Assembly (NCBI RefSeq): GCF_007990635.1
Contig: NZ_AP019846.1
Span: 558,001-622,000, forward strand
Source: Leptotrichia hongkongensis
GTDB lineage: Bacteria > Fusobacteriota > Fusobacteriia > Fusobacteriales > Leptotrichiaceae
Length of the DNA stretch: 64,000 bases
Direction of reading: 5' to 3'
In this document: in pieces, positions 23,096-32,462 of the stretch
Layout: each line of letters begins with the position of its first letter
Position numbering within the stretch: the stretch's first letter is position 1
Notes under the pieces: generated by a model
Told to the model about the DNA's origin: nothing
The model's database searches: none
The model's input: only the letters and a program-made list of their open reading frames with translations
Position numbers and translations under genes: made by a program

Positions 23096-24118
23096 GTGAA
23101 TGTAAAAAAAATTTTTTCAGATGAGTTACCATCGTGTTATGCAGTTAATCGTATTCAAAAAGATGATAAAGATTATTTGATGGTAGCTTCGGAAGTTGAA
23201 AATTCTTGTTTTGCTTATGATGTAAATGATAATTTTTCAAAAAAAGTTGTCTGGGATACTGTAGGTGGAACAATGAGTATTATTCAAGTTCCAGGTACGT
23301 TGGATTTCTTGGCAACTCAAAAATTTTATCCAGGTTTCAATTCAAAAGAATGTCAAATTGTTTATGGAAAATATAAAGATGAAAACTGGAAAGTAAAAAA
23401 AATCATGGATTTTCCGTATTTGCATAGGTTTGACCTGATAAAACAAAAAGATGGAAAAATATTATTTGTTGGTTGTACGATTGCAAATTCTAAAAAATTT
23501 GTTGAAGATTGGTCTGATAAAGGAAAAATTTTTGTTGGCGAATTTGATTTAGATAACGCAAAATTAAAAAATTTGAAAGAATTACCGCTAAGATTGTTAA
23601 AAAATCATGGATATTATGAAGTTCAAAAAGAAGGATACTCACTTATTACAGCTGTGGAAGGAATTGTGAAATTAACTTATCCTGAGTATTCTGACACAGA
23701 AGACTGGAGACTTGATGTAATTTTTGGCGAAGAAACGAGTGATATTGTTCAAGTTGATTTGGATGGCGACTCTCAAAAGGAAAATGTTATAATTCAAGGA
23801 TTTCATGGAGATACGCTTAGAGTTTTTAATGAAGATTTTTCAAAGGAATTATATAAATATCCAGAGCCAACAGAATTTGGACATGGTATCTGGGGCGGAA
23901 AATTATTCGGGAAAAATGTATTTTTGTATGGTTTTAGAAGTGGAAAAGCTGATTTGTCGCTATTTAGTTATGAAAATGGAAAATTTGTTCAAAATATAAT
24001 TGAAGAAAAATGTGCATCAAGTAATGCAATAGCCTTTGAAAAAAATGGAAAAGCGTATGTATTTTCGGCAAATAATGGAAATCATAAAGTGACGCTTTAT
24101 GAGATTTCAGAAATTTAA
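23096..24118 (+). CDS. Predicted beta-propeller-like protein, unknown function
   Basis: A 340-residue cytosolic protein starting with GTG after GGAGGG. Repeated short beta-type segments such as IVQVDLDGDSQKENVIIQGFHGDTLRVFNED and NAIAFEKNGKAYVFSANNGNHKVTLYEI resemble FG-GAP/VCBS-like blades, and HRFDLIKQKDGKILFVGCTI suggests another blade. No signal peptide. No catalytic motif could be named. Its place ahead of a dehydrogenase, transporter, hydrolase and kinase suggests a role in the same sugar or sugar-acid pathway, possibly as a lactonase or epimerase of propeller fold. That is speculation from context. Confidence 0.65.
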   Translation: MNVKKIFSDELPSCYAVNRIQKDDKDYLMVASEVENSCFAYDVNDNFSKKVVWDTVGGTMSIIQVPGTLDFLATQKFYPGFNSKECQIVYGKYKDENWKVKKIMDFPYLHRFDLIKQKDGKILFVGCTIANSKKFVEDWSDKGKIFVGEFDLDNAKLKNLKELPLRLLKNHGYYEVQKEGYSLITAVEGIVKLTYPEYSDTEDWRLDVIFGEETSDIVQVDLDGDSQKENVIIQGFHGDTLRVFNEDFSKELYKYPEPTEFGHGIWGGKLFGKNVFLYGFRSGKADLSLFSYENGKFVQNIIEEKCASSNAIAFEKNGKAYVFSANNGNHKVTLYEISEI

Positions 24119-24154
24119 AATTTTAGTCATAAATAAAAATACAGGAGGTATCAA

Positions 24155-25108
24155 ATGGCAAAAGAAAAAGTATTAGTAACAGGGATTGTACCAAAAGAAG
24201 GACTTACAGAATTAATGGAAAAATTTGATGTGACTTATTCAGAAGAACCTTTTACTAGAGAATATGTGCTAGAAAATCTGCATAAGTATGATGCACTTTT
24301 ACTGATGGGGCAAAAAGCGGATAAAGAGCTTATAGAAGCAGGAAAAAATTTAAAACTGATTTCACTGAATGCAGTAGGATTTGACCATGTTGACATTGAA
24401 TTTGCAAAGAGTAAAGGAATCGTAGTTGAAAACTCACCACAAGCAGTAAGAGTTCCTACAGCGGAAATGACTTTTGCGTTATTATTGGCTGCAACAAAAA
24501 GATTAGCATTTTATGACAAAATTGTTAGAGCGGGAAATTGGATTGATCCAAGTGAAAGAAAATATCAGGGATTAACATTGGAAGGAGCAACTTTAGGAGT
24601 TTATGGATTTGGTAGAATTGGTCAAACGGTTGCAAAATTAGCTCAAAGTTTTGGAATGAAAGTTTTGTATCATGATACATTTAGACTTAGTGAAGAAAAA
24701 GAAAAGGAATTAAATGTAAAATATGTTGAATTTGATGAATTGTTGAAAAATTCAGATGTAATAACAATTCATGCACCGGGATTACCTACAACAAAAGGTA
24801 AATTTAATAAAGAAGCCTTCAAAAAAATGAAAAATAGAAGTTACCTTATAAATGCAGCTCGTGGTCCAATTATAGTGGAAGCTGATTTGGTTGAAGCATT
24901 GAAAACAGGAGAAATTGCTGGAGCAGGACTTGATGTATTTGAGTTTGAACCTAAAGTTTCAGAGAAATTAAGAGCTTTAGATAGTGTGATTATGGCACCT
25001 CATGCTGGAACGGGAACTGTTGAGGGAAGAATAACTTTGGCAAAAGAAGCTGCTGAAAATATCATTGAGTTTTTTGCAGGAAATTTAAGAAATGTGGTAA
25101 ATCCATAA
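24155..25108 (+). CDS. D-isomer-specific 2-hydroxyacid dehydrogenase
   Basis: A 317-residue NAD(P)-dependent dehydrogenase. The cofactor fold is GVYGFGRIGQTVAKLA (about residue 150). Catalytic Arg lies in NAARGPIIVEADLVEAL, Glu in the EFEP region, and His in APHAGTG. The family reduces 2-keto acids, or oxidises D-2-hydroxy acids such as glyoxylate, 2-ketogluconate, hydroxypyruvate and phosphoglycerate. Next to a sugar transporter, an amidohydrolase and a FGGY kinase it most plausibly acts on a keto sugar acid. GGAGG lies 6 nt before the ATG, and the gene is 36 nt after its neighbour, so it is in the operon. Confidence 0.88.
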   Translation: MAKEKVLVTGIVPKEGLTELMEKFDVTYSEEPFTREYVLENLHKYDALLLMGQKADKELIEAGKNLKLISLNAVGFDHVDIEFAKSKGIVVENSPQAVRVPTAEMTFALLLAATKRLAFYDKIVRAGNWIDPSERKYQGLTLEGATLGVYGFGRIGQTVAKLAQSFGMKVLYHDTFRLSEEKEKELNVKYVEFDELLKNSDVITIHAPGLPTTKGKFNKEAFKKMKNRSYLINAARGPIIVEADLVEALKTGEIAGAGLDVFEFEPKVSEKLRALDSVIMAPHAGTGTVEGRITLAKEAAENIIEFFAGNLRNVVNP

Positions 25109-25140
25109 AAAATTAAAATAAAAATTTTAAGGAGAAAATT

Positions 25141-26586
25141 ATGTTAAAAGTGTTTAGTGATATATTTAATACACTGGGACCAGCAGTAGTTGTACCGATA
25201 ATGATTTTTGTAGTAAGCGTAGCACTTGGAGTGCAAGTTAAAAAATCAATTATGAGCGGACTTTATGCAGGAATTGGTCTTACAGGATTTGGATGGGTAA
25301 TAGGAAGTTTTGCGCCAGCAGTAACTCAGTTAGTTGATCAAATGGTAAAAGCTACAGGATTGAAGTTGGCGGTAGTGGATATGGGATGGCAAATGGGTTC
25401 TAAAATGTCATTTTCAACAACTATCGGACTTTCATTTTTTGTATTTGGGTTGCTGATTGAAATTTTATTATTTGTAATTGGAGTAACTCGTGTATTTGTT
25501 CCATCAAATTTATGGAATAATTTTGGATATATGATTTGGGGAGCAATGGCTTATCAATTTACTCAGAATTTTGCATTATCATTTGCATTTATGATTTTTA
25601 TGTTACTCTATTCACTACTTTTATCAGAAACAGTTGCTGATAGATGGTCTGAATATTATGGAGTTAAAAATGCAACAATCAATTCGATTCATAATGTAGA
25701 ATCATTAGTTCCAGCGATTATTCTTGATCCTCTTTGGAATTTACTAGGACTTCACAAATCAAAATTAAATCCAGAAACATTAAAGACAAAATTGGGAGTT
25801 TTTGGAGAACCGACAATGCTTGGAGCAATTTTAGGACTTATTATGGGAATTTTTGGGAATATTAAATCATTAGGAACTTTGACTGCCTGGGGACAAATTT
25901 TAGGATTTGCCGTTTCGCTATCTGCTGTTATGACAATATTTCCATTAATTACAGGAGTATTTGCAAGAGCATTTGGACCGCTTGCAGAAGCAGTTGAAAA
26001 AAATAAAAAGCAAGATGCTTCAAATGAACGTGAAACTGATAAAAAAAGATGGTTTATTGCTGTTGATGATGGAGTGGGATTTGGAGAGCCTGCAACAATT
26101 ATCGCAGGAGTACTATTAATTCCTGTTATGGCAATACTGTCATTTGTTTTGCCAGGAAACAAAACATTACCAATGGTTGATTTAATTGCAATTCCTTTTA
26201 TAATTGAAGCAATGATAGCTGTTACTAAAGGAAATATTTTAAAAACAATATTAAACGGAATAATTTGGCTAAGTTTAGGACTTTATGCAAGCAGTTTTAT
26301 AGCACCATATTATACAAGTGCGGCAATTGCAACAAAAGCTTTACCTGCAGGGGCAGCATTAATAGCAAGTTTTAATTTGACAGCTAGACCGCTGAATGCA
26401 CTGATTTTCTTCGCTTGGATTTCAGGAAATCCTATATTAATAGGAATTACAATAGTTGTATATCTAGTAGGATTATTCTTCTTAAGAACAAAACGAGAAA
26501 GCATCTATGCTTATTTGAAAAAAATGGCTGATAAAAATAGTGGATTTGAAGGAAGTAAAGAAAAAATATTTATGGGACAAGATTAA
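25141..26586 (+). CDS. PTS galactitol-type EIIC component, without EIIA/EIIB
   Basis: A 481-residue polytopic membrane protein of the EIIC-Gat family. About eleven hydrophobic segments are seen; the family-like blocks are FNTLGPAVVVPIMIFVVSVALGVQVKKSI at the start and DDGVGFGEPATIIAGVLLIPVMAI in the second half. In a complete GatABC system EIIB phosphorylates the sugar during import. No EIIA or EIIB gene lies in this operon, and a cytosolic FGGY kinase does. The protein may therefore use distant subunits or transport without phosphorylation. The ligand is unknown. AAGGAG precedes ATG. Confidence 0.85.
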   Translation: MLKVFSDIFNTLGPAVVVPIMIFVVSVALGVQVKKSIMSGLYAGIGLTGFGWVIGSFAPAVTQLVDQMVKATGLKLAVVDMGWQMGSKMSFSTTIGLSFFVFGLLIEILLFVIGVTRVFVPSNLWNNFGYMIWGAMAYQFTQNFALSFAFMIFMLLYSLLLSETVADRWSEYYGVKNATINSIHNVESLVPAIILDPLWNLLGLHKSKLNPETLKTKLGVFGEPTMLGAILGLIMGIFGNIKSLGTLTAWGQILGFAVSLSAVMTIFPLITGVFARAFGPLAEAVEKNKKQDASNERETDKKRWFIAVDDGVGFGEPATIIAGVLLIPVMAILSFVLPGNKTLPMVDLIAIPFIIEAMIAVTKGNILKTILNGIIWLSLGLYASSFIAPYYTSAAIATKALPAGAALIASFNLTARPLNALIFFAWISGNPILIGITIVVYLVGLFFLRTKRESIYAYLKKMADKNSGFEGSKEKIFMGQD

Positions 26587-26631
26587 ATTAGAAAAATTGA
26601 ATTATAATTATGTAATTAAAGGAGAAAAAAT

Positions 26632-27621
26632 ATGAAAAAAATAGATGCACATGCACATATTGTAAAAGCAGTTGCTGGATTCAATAAAAAAGGGAGAATG
26701 ACTCCGCTTGGAAATGGAAAAGTAATATGGGATGATGGAGATGTAACTCGGTTATTTCCTGAAGGTTATGGAGATACAGAATTTACAGCAGAATCATTTT
26801 TAAAGTTGCTGGATGAAAATGGTATTGAAAAATCTGTACTTTTACAAGGACATTTACATGGATATCAAAATTATTACACTTATCTCACAATAAAAAAATA
26901 TCCAGAAAGATTTATAGGAGCCTTTTCAGTAGATCCTTATGCTAAGGAAGCGCTTGAAATTACTAAAAGATATGTAGAAGTTTTAGGATTTAGGGCAATA
27001 AAATTTGAAATAAGTGAAGATGGAGGGATTCATGGATATAGAAATACAAATCCATTTAGACTAGATACAGATCCGTTTGTAACAAGATTATTTAACTATT
27101 TGGCAGATTATCCTGGATTTGTTGTTACAGTAGATTATGGTAATTGGGATCAAATAAGCCATCAGCCACAAGCGATTGCAAATCTGGCAAAACTTTATCC
27201 TAATATTGATTTTGTAGTTTGTCATTTATCATTTCCGCATGCAGCAACTCCTGAAAGAGTGAGAGCGGATCTTAATATGTGGAAGGAATATCCTAATATT
27301 TATACTGATTTATCAGCTATTCAAGATATAGATAGCCCTGAAGATTATCCATTTCCAAATTCGTACAAAAATGTAACTATTGCAAAAGAAATTTTGGGAG
27401 CAAAACGACTTATTTGGGGAACAGATTCTCCTTGGTCTGCAACATTTAACACTTATAATGAATTAGCAACTTGGCTTGAAAATGTAGATATTTTTACAAA
27501 AGAAGAATTAGAGGATGTTTTCTATAATAATGCTCAGAGAGTGTATTTTAAACCTGAAGCAGTAAAAGCTATAAAAGAATCTGTTGATCCTGCAACAGAA
27601 GGAATAGATATAGATATTTAA
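26632..27621 (+). CDS. Amidohydrolase-family (TIM-barrel) hydrolase
   Basis: A 329-residue member of the amidohydrolase_2 class. The metal motif HxH is DAHAHI (His7, His9). Further ligands are likely His in CHLSFPH and Asp in IWGTDSPW, the usual end-of-barrel acid. Family enzymes hydrolyse lactones or amides or decarboxylate aromatic acids. Insertion of about 80 residues between strands one and two (HGYQNYYTYLTIKKYPERF) is normal. Together with the kinase and 2-hydroxyacid dehydrogenase I infer a lactonase for a sugar lactone. Spacing of 45 nt to the EIIC gene supports one operon. Confidence 0.85.
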   Translation: MKKIDAHAHIVKAVAGFNKKGRMTPLGNGKVIWDDGDVTRLFPEGYGDTEFTAESFLKLLDENGIEKSVLLQGHLHGYQNYYTYLTIKKYPERFIGAFSVDPYAKEALEITKRYVEVLGFRAIKFEISEDGGIHGYRNTNPFRLDTDPFVTRLFNYLADYPGFVVTVDYGNWDQISHQPQAIANLAKLYPNIDFVVCHLSFPHAATPERVRADLNMWKEYPNIYTDLSAIQDIDSPEDYPFPNSYKNVTIAKEILGAKRLIWGTDSPWSATFNTYNELATWLENVDIFTKEELEDVFYNNAQRVYFKPEAVKAIKESVDPATEGIDIDI

Positions 27622-27642
27622 GAATTTTAAAATATTTAATTT

Positions 27643-27674
27643 GAAATACAAGGAGCTTTTGTTTCTTGTATTTC
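27643..27674 (+). other. Intergenic hairpin within the operon
   Basis: GAAATACAAG pairs perfectly with CTTGTATTTC over a 12-nt loop. No T run follows, so it is not a normal terminator. It may stabilise or process the mRNA between the hydrolase and kinase genes. Confidence 0.5.
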
Positions 27675-27708
27675 TTAATATTGACTTTTTGTAAAAGGAG
27701 AATAGTTT

Positions 27709-29226
27709 ATGAAATATTTTTTGAGTATAGATTATGGGGGAACAAACACAAAAGCTATTATTTTTGATGAGAATGGAAATGAAATTGGTGTATCTTCTTT
27801 TCATACGATGAGAAAAGAAGTAAAACCAGATTACAGGGAAGTTGACTTAAAAGAAACTTCAGAAGCTATTTATGATTCGGTAAAAAAAGTTCTAAAAAAA
27901 TCAAATCTAACTGGAAGAGACATCAGTGCAGTCGCTTGTGTTGGTCACGGAAAAGGACTTTACGTACTAGATAAAAATCACAAGGAATTTATAAACGGAA
28001 TTTTATCAACAGATGGAAGAGCGGGAGAATTAGCTAATAAATTTGAAAATAAAATAAAAAAAATATGGAATAAGACAAGACAGCATGTTTTTGGCGTTCA
28101 AAATCCGGTATTGTTACGTTGGTTAAAAGAAAACGAACTTAAAGCTTATAATAATATAGGAGCAATTTTATCTGCAAAGGATTATGTTCGTTTTAAACTA
28201 ACTGGAAAAGTAAATCAGGAATATGGAGATGCTTCGGGAAATCATTGGATTAATTTTGAAAAAGGATCCTATGATGATGAAATTTTAGAATTTTTTGAAA
28301 TTCCTGAAATGAAAGAAGCACTGCCGCCATTAGTTGATTATAATGAAATTGTCGGAGGAGTTACAAAAGAGGTTGCTGAAATTACAGGGCTTTTAGAAGG
28401 AACTCCTGTTGTAGGTGGATTGTTTGATATTGATGCTTGTGCAATAGGTTCTGGGGTTTTAGACAGCTCTACATTTAGTGTTATTGCAGGAACTTGGAAT
28501 ATAAATACTTATCCATCGAAAACACCTGCATCATATGAAAGCGGTCAAATGAACTCGTATTTTCCAAATCGAGATTTTTTAGTAGAAGAATCGAGTCCAA
28601 CTTCTGCTGGAAATCTAGATATTATTTTAAATATGCTGATGTCTGAAGAAATGTCCAGCCTAAAAGAAACAGAAAGTATTTATATTGGACTTGAAGCATT
28701 TTTAAAAGATACCACGGCTTCTTATAGCAAAGTTATATTTTTGCCATTCTTGTATGGAAGTAACACCCGTACTGAGGCACCATCATGTTTCTTGGGACTT
28801 ACAGCGACAACTACAAAATTAGAAATGGTTCGTTCTGTTTATGAAGGAATTGTATTTTCTCATAAACAGCACTTGGATAAACTGGAAAAAAATTTAGGTA
28901 AAAGGCCAGATGTAATTCGTATTTCAGGAGGTGGAACTAATTCAAAACAATGGTGTCAAATTTTTTCTGATATTTTAAATATTCCTGTTGAAACTTTAGA
29001 AGGAAGTGAGTTAGGTGGACTTGGCGGAGCGATTGCAAGTCAGCAGGCAATAGAAAAAACTTCGTTAGAAGACACTATAAAAAAGATGGTTAGAATAAAA
29101 GACAGATACGAGCCTGTTGAAGAAGAACATAAAAAATATATAAAAAAATATGAAGTATATCAGGAAATCCTAAAAAGTATGGATACAACTTTTCATAGTT
29201 TAAAAAAATTAAATGAAGAATTATAA
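27709..29226 (+). CDS. FGGY-family carbohydrate kinase
   Basis: A 505-residue sugar kinase. The N-terminal phosphate-1 motif is SIDYGGTNTKAIIFDENG. The catalytic base Asp is in FDIDACAIGSG. The C-terminal FGGY signature region is RISGGGTNSKQWCQIFSDILNIPVE with GGLGGAIA after it. It resembles the L-xylulose kinase/YgcE branch more than glycerol kinase, by pattern only. It would phosphorylate a free ketose or sugar acid. This fits the lack of PTS EIIA and EIIB genes for the neighbouring transporter. AAAAGGAG precedes ATG, and a strong terminator closes the operon. Confidence 0.88.
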   Translation: MKYFLSIDYGGTNTKAIIFDENGNEIGVSSFHTMRKEVKPDYREVDLKETSEAIYDSVKKVLKKSNLTGRDISAVACVGHGKGLYVLDKNHKEFINGILSTDGRAGELANKFENKIKKIWNKTRQHVFGVQNPVLLRWLKENELKAYNNIGAILSAKDYVRFKLTGKVNQEYGDASGNHWINFEKGSYDDEILEFFEIPEMKEALPPLVDYNEIVGGVTKEVAEITGLLEGTPVVGGLFDIDACAIGSGVLDSSTFSVIAGTWNINTYPSKTPASYESGQMNSYFPNRDFLVEESSPTSAGNLDIILNMLMSEEMSSLKETESIYIGLEAFLKDTTASYSKVIFLPFLYGSNTRTEAPSCFLGLTATTTKLEMVRSVYEGIVFSHKQHLDKLEKNLGKRPDVIRISGGGTNSKQWCQIFSDILNIPVETLEGSELGGLGGAIASQQAIEKTSLEDTIKKMVRIKDRYEPVEEEHKKYIKKYEVYQEILKSMDTTFHSLKKLNEEL

Positions 29227-29231
29227 AAATT

Positions 29232-29279
29232 AAAAATATTATCCATTTAAAAAAGATAAAATAAGTGGGTAATATTTTT
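29232..29279 (+). terminator. Terminator of the sugar-acid-type operon
   Basis: AAAAATATTATCCA (29232-29245) pairs with TGGGTAATATTTTT (29266-29279), 14 pairs including one G-T, ending in T5. Confidence 0.85.
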
Positions 29280-29411
29280 ATTAGTTATAGAAATATTTAT
29301 CTTAACTTGCATATTGAGTATTGAAAAAATATTTATGTTTATAGTAGAAGTATTTTATTACAATTAGTATTTCATTTCATATTATCTTAATTTATATTCA
29401 TAAAATTTCAA

Positions 29412-29515
29412 TTTAACAATTTCATTAATTATTAGCTTTATCAATAATTTTTGTATATCCAAATAAAAAGAAAAATTGATTTTTATTAATTCATAAGGTA
29501 TAATTAAAAAATAGA
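29412..29515 (+). repeat. Decayed copy of the marR upstream region
   Basis: TTAACAATTTCATTAATTATTA followed by a 29-nt exact match (29448-29476) parallels 21908-22045 in order and spacing. The operator palindrome is largely lost. The whole gene-free interval 29280-29640 is otherwise AT-rich with no ORF. Confidence 0.5.
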
Positions 29516-29647
29516 TAGTGAATAAAGATAAAAAATAAATAGAGTGTAAGATTACTTAAAATTCTAAGTAGTCTTTTTTGGAATAAAATATTTGTGATAA
29601 TTGTTTTATTTACTAAAAGAAAAATTATTTATATTTATTAAGAGATA

Positions 29648-29656
29648 TGCTATAAT
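29648..29656 (+). promoter_or_regulatory. Extended -10 promoter of rapZ
   Basis: TGCTATAAT (29648-29656). No strong -35. The start of rapZ is 51 nt downstream. Confidence 0.6.
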
Positions 29657-29706
29657 AATTTTAAGTGAAATGAAAAATAAATTTATTTTGTAAAGAGGGC
29701 TGTTTT

Positions 29707-30582
29707 ATGGATAAAGCAAAAAAAGAGCTGGTTATAATAACTGGAATGAGTGGGGCTGGAAAATCTGAGGCAATGAATTTTTTTGAGGACAGGGAATACT
29801 TTTGCATTGACAATTTTCCTATTAATTTATTTCAGTATTTGAATGAGATATTTATTAGCAGCGAGAAGAGAAATCGGGTGGCAATAGCGATAGATGTTAG
29901 AAATCAGGAGTTTATAGAACAATTGACAAAACAGCTCGAAATACTGGATAAAGAGGAAATTTTGCATACTATGATTTATTTGGATGCAAGAACAGATGTT
30001 CTTTTGAGCAGATATGAACTTTCCAGAAGAAAACATCCTCTAAATCTATATGATACATTACTTGCAAATATAAAGGCGGAGCGTAAAATTATAAAAGATT
30101 TTATGGTAAAAGCCGATTTAGTGATTGATACAAGTACATTATCGGTAAAGGAACTTCAAGAAATTTTAGAAAAGGAATTTTCAGGTCAAAGAAAAAAAAT
30201 AAATATTAATTTAACATCTTTTGGCTTTAAATATGGAATTCCACTAGATTTGCATTTAATGTTCGATTTACGATTTTTACCAAATCCTTACTACATTGAT
30301 AACTTAAAAAATAAAACTGGAAATCATAAGCAAGTTCAGGATTATGTAATGGGACTGCCAGAAAGCCAAGAATTTTACAAAAAGCTGTTAGATATGCTTT
30401 TGTATCTGATTCCAAAATATGAAAAAGAAGGGAAATCACATTTGCGTATAGGAATTGGATGTTCAGGAGGACAACACCGTTCAGCTACTTTCGTGAATAA
30501 ACTTTATGATGACCTTTCGCAAAAGATGGACTATCATATTGGAAAATTTCACAGGGAAGTGGGAGAGAAAAAAGAAATTTAA
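29707..30582 (+). CDS. rapZ: RNase adapter protein RapZ/YvcJ
   Basis: A 291-residue nucleotide-binding protein. The Walker A motif is GMSGAGKS (residues 13-20), then DREYFCIDNFPINLF. Later family blocks are FKYGIPLDLHLMFDLRFLPNPYY and IGIGCSGGQHRSATFVNKL near the C-terminus. In E. coli RapZ binds GlmZ/GlmY RNA and glucosamine-6-phosphate to tune GlmS. In Firmicutes the homologue YvcJ is an NTPase linked to competence. Which role applies here is not visible. The gene is 53 nt before uvrC in the same direction, so they probably share a transcript. Confidence 0.95.
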   Translation: MDKAKKELVIITGMSGAGKSEAMNFFEDREYFCIDNFPINLFQYLNEIFISSEKRNRVAIAIDVRNQEFIEQLTKQLEILDKEEILHTMIYLDARTDVLLSRYELSRRKHPLNLYDTLLANIKAERKIIKDFMVKADLVIDTSTLSVKELQEILEKEFSGQRKKININLTSFGFKYGIPLDLHLMFDLRFLPNPYYIDNLKNKTGNHKQVQDYVMGLPESQEFYKKLLDMLLYLIPKYEKEGKSHLRIGIGCSGGQHRSATFVNKLYDDLSQKMDYHIGKFHREVGEKKEI

Positions 30583-30635
30583 TTTATTCAAAAATGTGAA
30601 TGCAAATTATAAAATAATATAGAAAAAGAAGAAAT

Positions 30636-32444
30636 ATGGAAAAATTAAAAAATTTGAAAATTGAAGAAGAAATAAAATCACCAATTAAATATAAAGATAT
30701 TCCGACACATCCAGGAGTTTATCTAATGAAAAATGCTCGAGGAAAGATTATTTACGTTGGGAAAGCGAAAAATTTGCAAAATAGGGTGAAATCTTACTTT
30801 ATGAATGTAAATTCGCATAATCAGAAAACGCTGGAATTAGTCAAAAATATTAGGGATATTGAGTTTTTTATCTGTAAATCAGAAGTTGAAGCACTTATTC
30901 TAGAAAATAACTTGATAAAGAAGAATAAGCCAAAATACAATATTTTATTAAAAGATGAAAAAACTTACCCATATATAAAGTTTACAAAAGAAAAATTTCC
31001 TAAAGTGGAAATTGTAAGAAGTACAAAAAAATTAAATGAAAATGCAGAATATTTTGGACCATATCCAATGGGAATATTTTTTGCAATGAAGTCGCTTATT
31101 AAAATATTTCCAGTAAGGGACTGCAATCGAAGTATGGATAAAATAACAAAACCTTGTTTAAAATATTATATGAAAACTTGTCCTGCACCTTGTAAATACA
31201 AAGATATCGAAGATGAGTACAGTACAAATGTCAAAAATTTCAAGAATTTTTTGAAGGGACATTCTGACAAAGTTATTGAAATGCTTGAAAGCCGAATGAA
31301 AAAGTTTAGTGATGAAATGGAATTTGAGCGTGCAATTAGTGAACGTGAAAAGTTGAGCGTATTGAAAAAAATGCTTGAAACACAGATTATTGAATACAGC
31401 AAGGAAATTGACGAAGATGTGTTTGTGTTCGAGGAAAAAAGAGAAAATGTGTTTTTGTGTGTGCTGAATATTCGGGAAGGGAAGGTTATTAATAAAAACC
31501 ATACAATAATTTCGATGGAGAGAAGTCAGGAAGAAAACCTGTTCGAGCGGTTAATTACTTCGTACTATGAAAAAAGGAATATTCCAAAGCATATTATTTG
31601 TGATGAGAGATTTATGTCAAGCGAACTTTTAATAAAAGAATGGGCAAAAATTGAAAAACATAGGGAAATAAAATTTCATTTTCCAAAAATAAATAGCCGA
31701 AGATTGCAACTGTTAGAAATGGGATATTTAAATCTGCGTGAAGAAGTCGATAAATACTACAGAAAACGTCGTATGGTTCAGGAAGGACTGCGTAATTTGA
31801 AAAAAGAGCTACGATTAAAAAGTTTGCCTTATCGAATTGAATGTTTTGATATTTCAAATATTCAGGGAAAAGATGCAGTTGCAGCAATGACGGTAGCACT
31901 GGATGGGGAAACTACGCCAAAGGAATACAGACATTTTAAGATTACCGTAAAAGACACACCTGATGACTTCTTAATGATGAGAGAAGCATTGACACGAAGA
32001 TATTCCAAAATAGAAAATGACCAAATGCCCAATTTAATTTTAATAGATGGTGGAAAAGGACAGCTAGGTGTAGCTGTAGATGTGCTGGAAAAACTTGGAA
32101 AAATAGAGTATACCGATGTGATTGGAATTGCAAAAAGGGAAGAGGAAATTTTTAAAAGTTATGAAAGTGAGCCATATTTATTTGAAAAAACAGATGAAAC
32201 ATTGAAAATTTTGCAAAGATTGCGTGATGAAGCACACAGATTTGGAATTACACATCATAGAAAATTAAGAAGTAAACGAAATGTAAAAAGTGCATTAGAT
32301 GATATTGCCGGAATTGGTCCAAAACGTAAAAAAGAATTAATAAAAAAATTTGGATTGATAAAAAATATACGAAATGCGACATTGGAAGAATTGATGGAAG
32401 TCGTGCCAGAAAATATTGCGATTTCTATAAAAGAAAATTTATAA
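30636..32444 (+). CDS. uvrC: Excinuclease ABC subunit C
   Basis: A 602-residue UvrC. The GIY-YIG nuclease domain is at the start (HPGVYLMKNARGKIIYVGKAKNL), making the 3' incision. A UVR-like helical pair (about residues 205-240, FSDEMEFERAISEREKLSVL) binds UvrB. The RNase H-like 5' nuclease domain has IECFDISNIQGKDAVAAM and LILIDGGKGQLG. Two helix-hairpin-helix motifs end the protein (IAGIGPKRKKELIKKFG). It works with UvrA and UvrB in nucleotide excision repair; uvrA is 6 kb downstream. An exported protein gene follows 18 nt later. Confidence 0.97.
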   Translation: MEKLKNLKIEEEIKSPIKYKDIPTHPGVYLMKNARGKIIYVGKAKNLQNRVKSYFMNVNSHNQKTLELVKNIRDIEFFICKSEVEALILENNLIKKNKPKYNILLKDEKTYPYIKFTKEKFPKVEIVRSTKKLNENAEYFGPYPMGIFFAMKSLIKIFPVRDCNRSMDKITKPCLKYYMKTCPAPCKYKDIEDEYSTNVKNFKNFLKGHSDKVIEMLESRMKKFSDEMEFERAISEREKLSVLKKMLETQIIEYSKEIDEDVFVFEEKRENVFLCVLNIREGKVINKNHTIISMERSQEENLFERLITSYYEKRNIPKHIICDERFMSSELLIKEWAKIEKHREIKFHFPKINSRRLQLLEMGYLNLREEVDKYYRKRRMVQEGLRNLKKELRLKSLPYRIECFDISNIQGKDAVAAMTVALDGETTPKEYRHFKITVKDTPDDFLMMREALTRRYSKIENDQMPNLILIDGGKGQLGVAVDVLEKLGKIEYTDVIGIAKREEEIFKSYESEPYLFEKTDETLKILQRLRDEAHRFGITHHRKLRSKRNVKSALDDIAGIGPKRKKELIKKFGLIKNIRNATLEELMEVVPENIAISIKENL

Positions 32445-32462
32445 AATATTAGGAGGAAAAAC

